NCBI RefSeq assembly: GCF_963678635.1
Contig: NC_087062.1
Coordinates: 30,590,833-30,654,832 of the forward strand
Direction of reading: 5' to 3'
DNA length: 64,000 nt
From: Symsagittifera roscoffensis
Lineage: Eukaryota; Xenacoelomorpha; Acoela; Convolutidae
The notes under the pieces were generated by a model, which did not search any database, was not told the DNA's origin, and saw only the letters and a list, made by a program, of their open reading frames with translations. Every line of letters begins with the position of its first letter. Position 1 is the stretch's first letter. Of the stretch, positions 62,579 to 64,000 are shown one piece after another. The translations under genes were made by a program, and so were the position numbers.

Positions 62579-64000
62579 AGCTCAAGAAAAAAAATTTATT
62601 TGCTTGATAATGAACTTGAATTTTTTTTTTAATGAAAAAAGTTACAAGCAAAAACTATAATCCACTGAAGCGTTTAGAACCGAAATAAATGTTGTTTGTT
62701 TAATATTAAATCAATTATTTAAAAATATTGGACTCTCGAGCAGACGGGCAAAAAAAAAGGATGACAAACTCATAAACGGCAGCGCGTAAGACTCATTATC
62801 TTAAGATCGTGAGTTCGAGCCTCACATATCGCAGTTCAAAAAAAAATTTTTTCTATTGCTTTTTATCGAATTATGAAATATGGAAAAACAAGAAAAAAAA
62901 ACACGCAAAATTTATAATCAACTAACGCATTCAGAACCAAGTTGATTGTTGTTAGTTCAATTAGAAAACAACCCAATAAAATATCAGATTTTACAGCAGT
63001 CGCGCAAAAAGAGGTTGAAAAATGCAAGAGATGTTCAAACGAAAACAGTTCAATTGAGTTTTTGTACTAATTTTGGGAAAAAATAAACTTTTGTGCCATC
63101 ACCGAAATAATGAGAACAGACACACTAAGAGTCAAAAAACTAACAAACAATGCACGCGATCATGGCGCAGTCGGCAGCGCGAGTTCCTTAAGGTCGTGAG
63201 TTTGATTAACTAGAAAATTTTTTTAAACAAATGAAAAATTTACAAGCAAGAAAACTATAATCAACTGAAGCGTTTAGAACTGAAATAATTGCTGTTAATT
63301 TTATAATAAATCAATTCTTTAAAACTACCCAAATATCGAGCAAGCGCTATAAAAGAGGAACGAAAAACGCAAAGACGGCAGCGCGTAAGTCTCATTTACT
63401 GAAGGTAGTGAGTTCGAGCCTCACATGTCGCAGTTCAAGAAAAATTTTTCCCTTTGCTTTTTATCGAATTATGAAATATGGAAAAACAAGAAAAAAAACA
63501 CGCAAAATTTATAATCAACTAACGCATTCAGAACCAAATTGATTGTTGTTAGTTCAATTAGAAAACAACCCAATAAAATATCAGAGTTTACCGCAGTCGC
63601 GCAAAAAGAAGGTAACAAATGCAAGAGACGTTCACATTAAAACAGTTCATTTGATATTTTTTATTAGTTTTGGGAAAAAAAAACTAAATTTTTGTGCGCT
63701 CACCGAAATAATGGGAACACACACAAAAAGTGTCAAAGAAACAACAAACAATGTACGCGACCAGGCGGGCAAAAAAAGGATGACAATTTCATAAACGGCA
63801 GCGCGTAAGACTCATTATCTTAAGGTCGTGAGTTCGAGCCTCACATGTCGCAGTTCAAGAAAAATTTTTCCCTTTGCTTTTTATCGAATTATGAAATATG
63901 GAAAAACAAGAAAAAAAAACACGCAAAATTTATAATCAACTAACGCATTCAGAACCAAATTGATTGTTGTTAGTTCAATTAGAAAACAACCCAATAAAAT

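Larger units (their letters stand above)
61604..64000 (+). repeat. tRNA-derived array, plus-oriented block 3
   Basis: The array resumes with the unit interrupted at 33,245. L tRNA-like copies start at 61,854, 62,507, 63,156 (truncated) and about 63,757 (chimeric). S copies have box B near 62,160, 62,815, 63,415 and 63,835. The 61,854 unit is the same subtype (CTGATCGCAGCTGA) as those at 30,073 and 31,780, as expected if higher-order copy 3 continues here. 63,409-63,580 and 63,829-64,000 are a 420-bp tandem duplication running off the window end. Confidence 0.9.

Overview
The window is eukaryotic DNA, most likely from an invertebrate animal. The background is very AT-rich and almost gene-free, tRNA-derived repeats are arranged in tandem, and a very large Ty3/Gypsy-type LTR retroelement is present. 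I cannot name the species from the sequence.

Layout. (1) 1-6,265: AT-rich DNA with one candidate two-exon fragment on the minus strand (645-987), small decayed ORFs that may be element remnants (2.4-4.1 kb), and a degenerate satellite of about 85 bp (4,240-6,265). (2) 6,266-33,245 and 61,604-64,000: a long tandem array whose units each carry a sequence derived from elongator tRNA-Met (acceptor stem, A box, CAT-type anticodon loop, B box), closely followed by a T-run. Two unit lengths occur: about 400 bp (L), and about 255 bp (S), which looks like an internal-deletion form of L. Orientation flips at about 11.36, 13.41, 14.03 and 19.33 kb. From 29.4 kb a 1,707-bp higher-order repeat (L-S-L-S-L) is present. 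(3) 33,246-61,603: a retroelement of about 28.4 kb inserted into the third higher-order copy. Neighbouring units give its empty site.

The retroelement has an 885-bp 5' LTR (TGT...ACA), a 2.5-kb leader with three 69-bp hairpin repeats and a 14-bp minisatellite, a gag-protease-RT-RNaseH-integrase frame, and about 9 kb of extra genes. A 6.7-kb tandem duplication has produced a truncated first gag-pol copy (36,610-42,249) followed by a full-length one (43,689-52,463). The integrase continues into a long acidic tail that ends in a macrodomain-like fold. Next come a coiled-coil ORF, an SGNH/GDSL-hydrolase domain with all four catalytic blocks, and a reading frame of about 7 kb holding a second, degenerate SGNH-like domain and a large unrecognised protein. 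The 3' LTR is reduced to its last 132 bp.

The most notable points are the accessory domains (macrodomain-like plus SGNH hydrolase) in a giant Gypsy element, and its interruptions. Within otherwise continuous frames all interruptions are UAA or UAG, while the frames end at UGA. This could mean stop-codon readthrough or recoding, or simply a young dead element. RT also lacks the segment around its KDG/FCVDY motifs, so the copy is probably not autonomous now.
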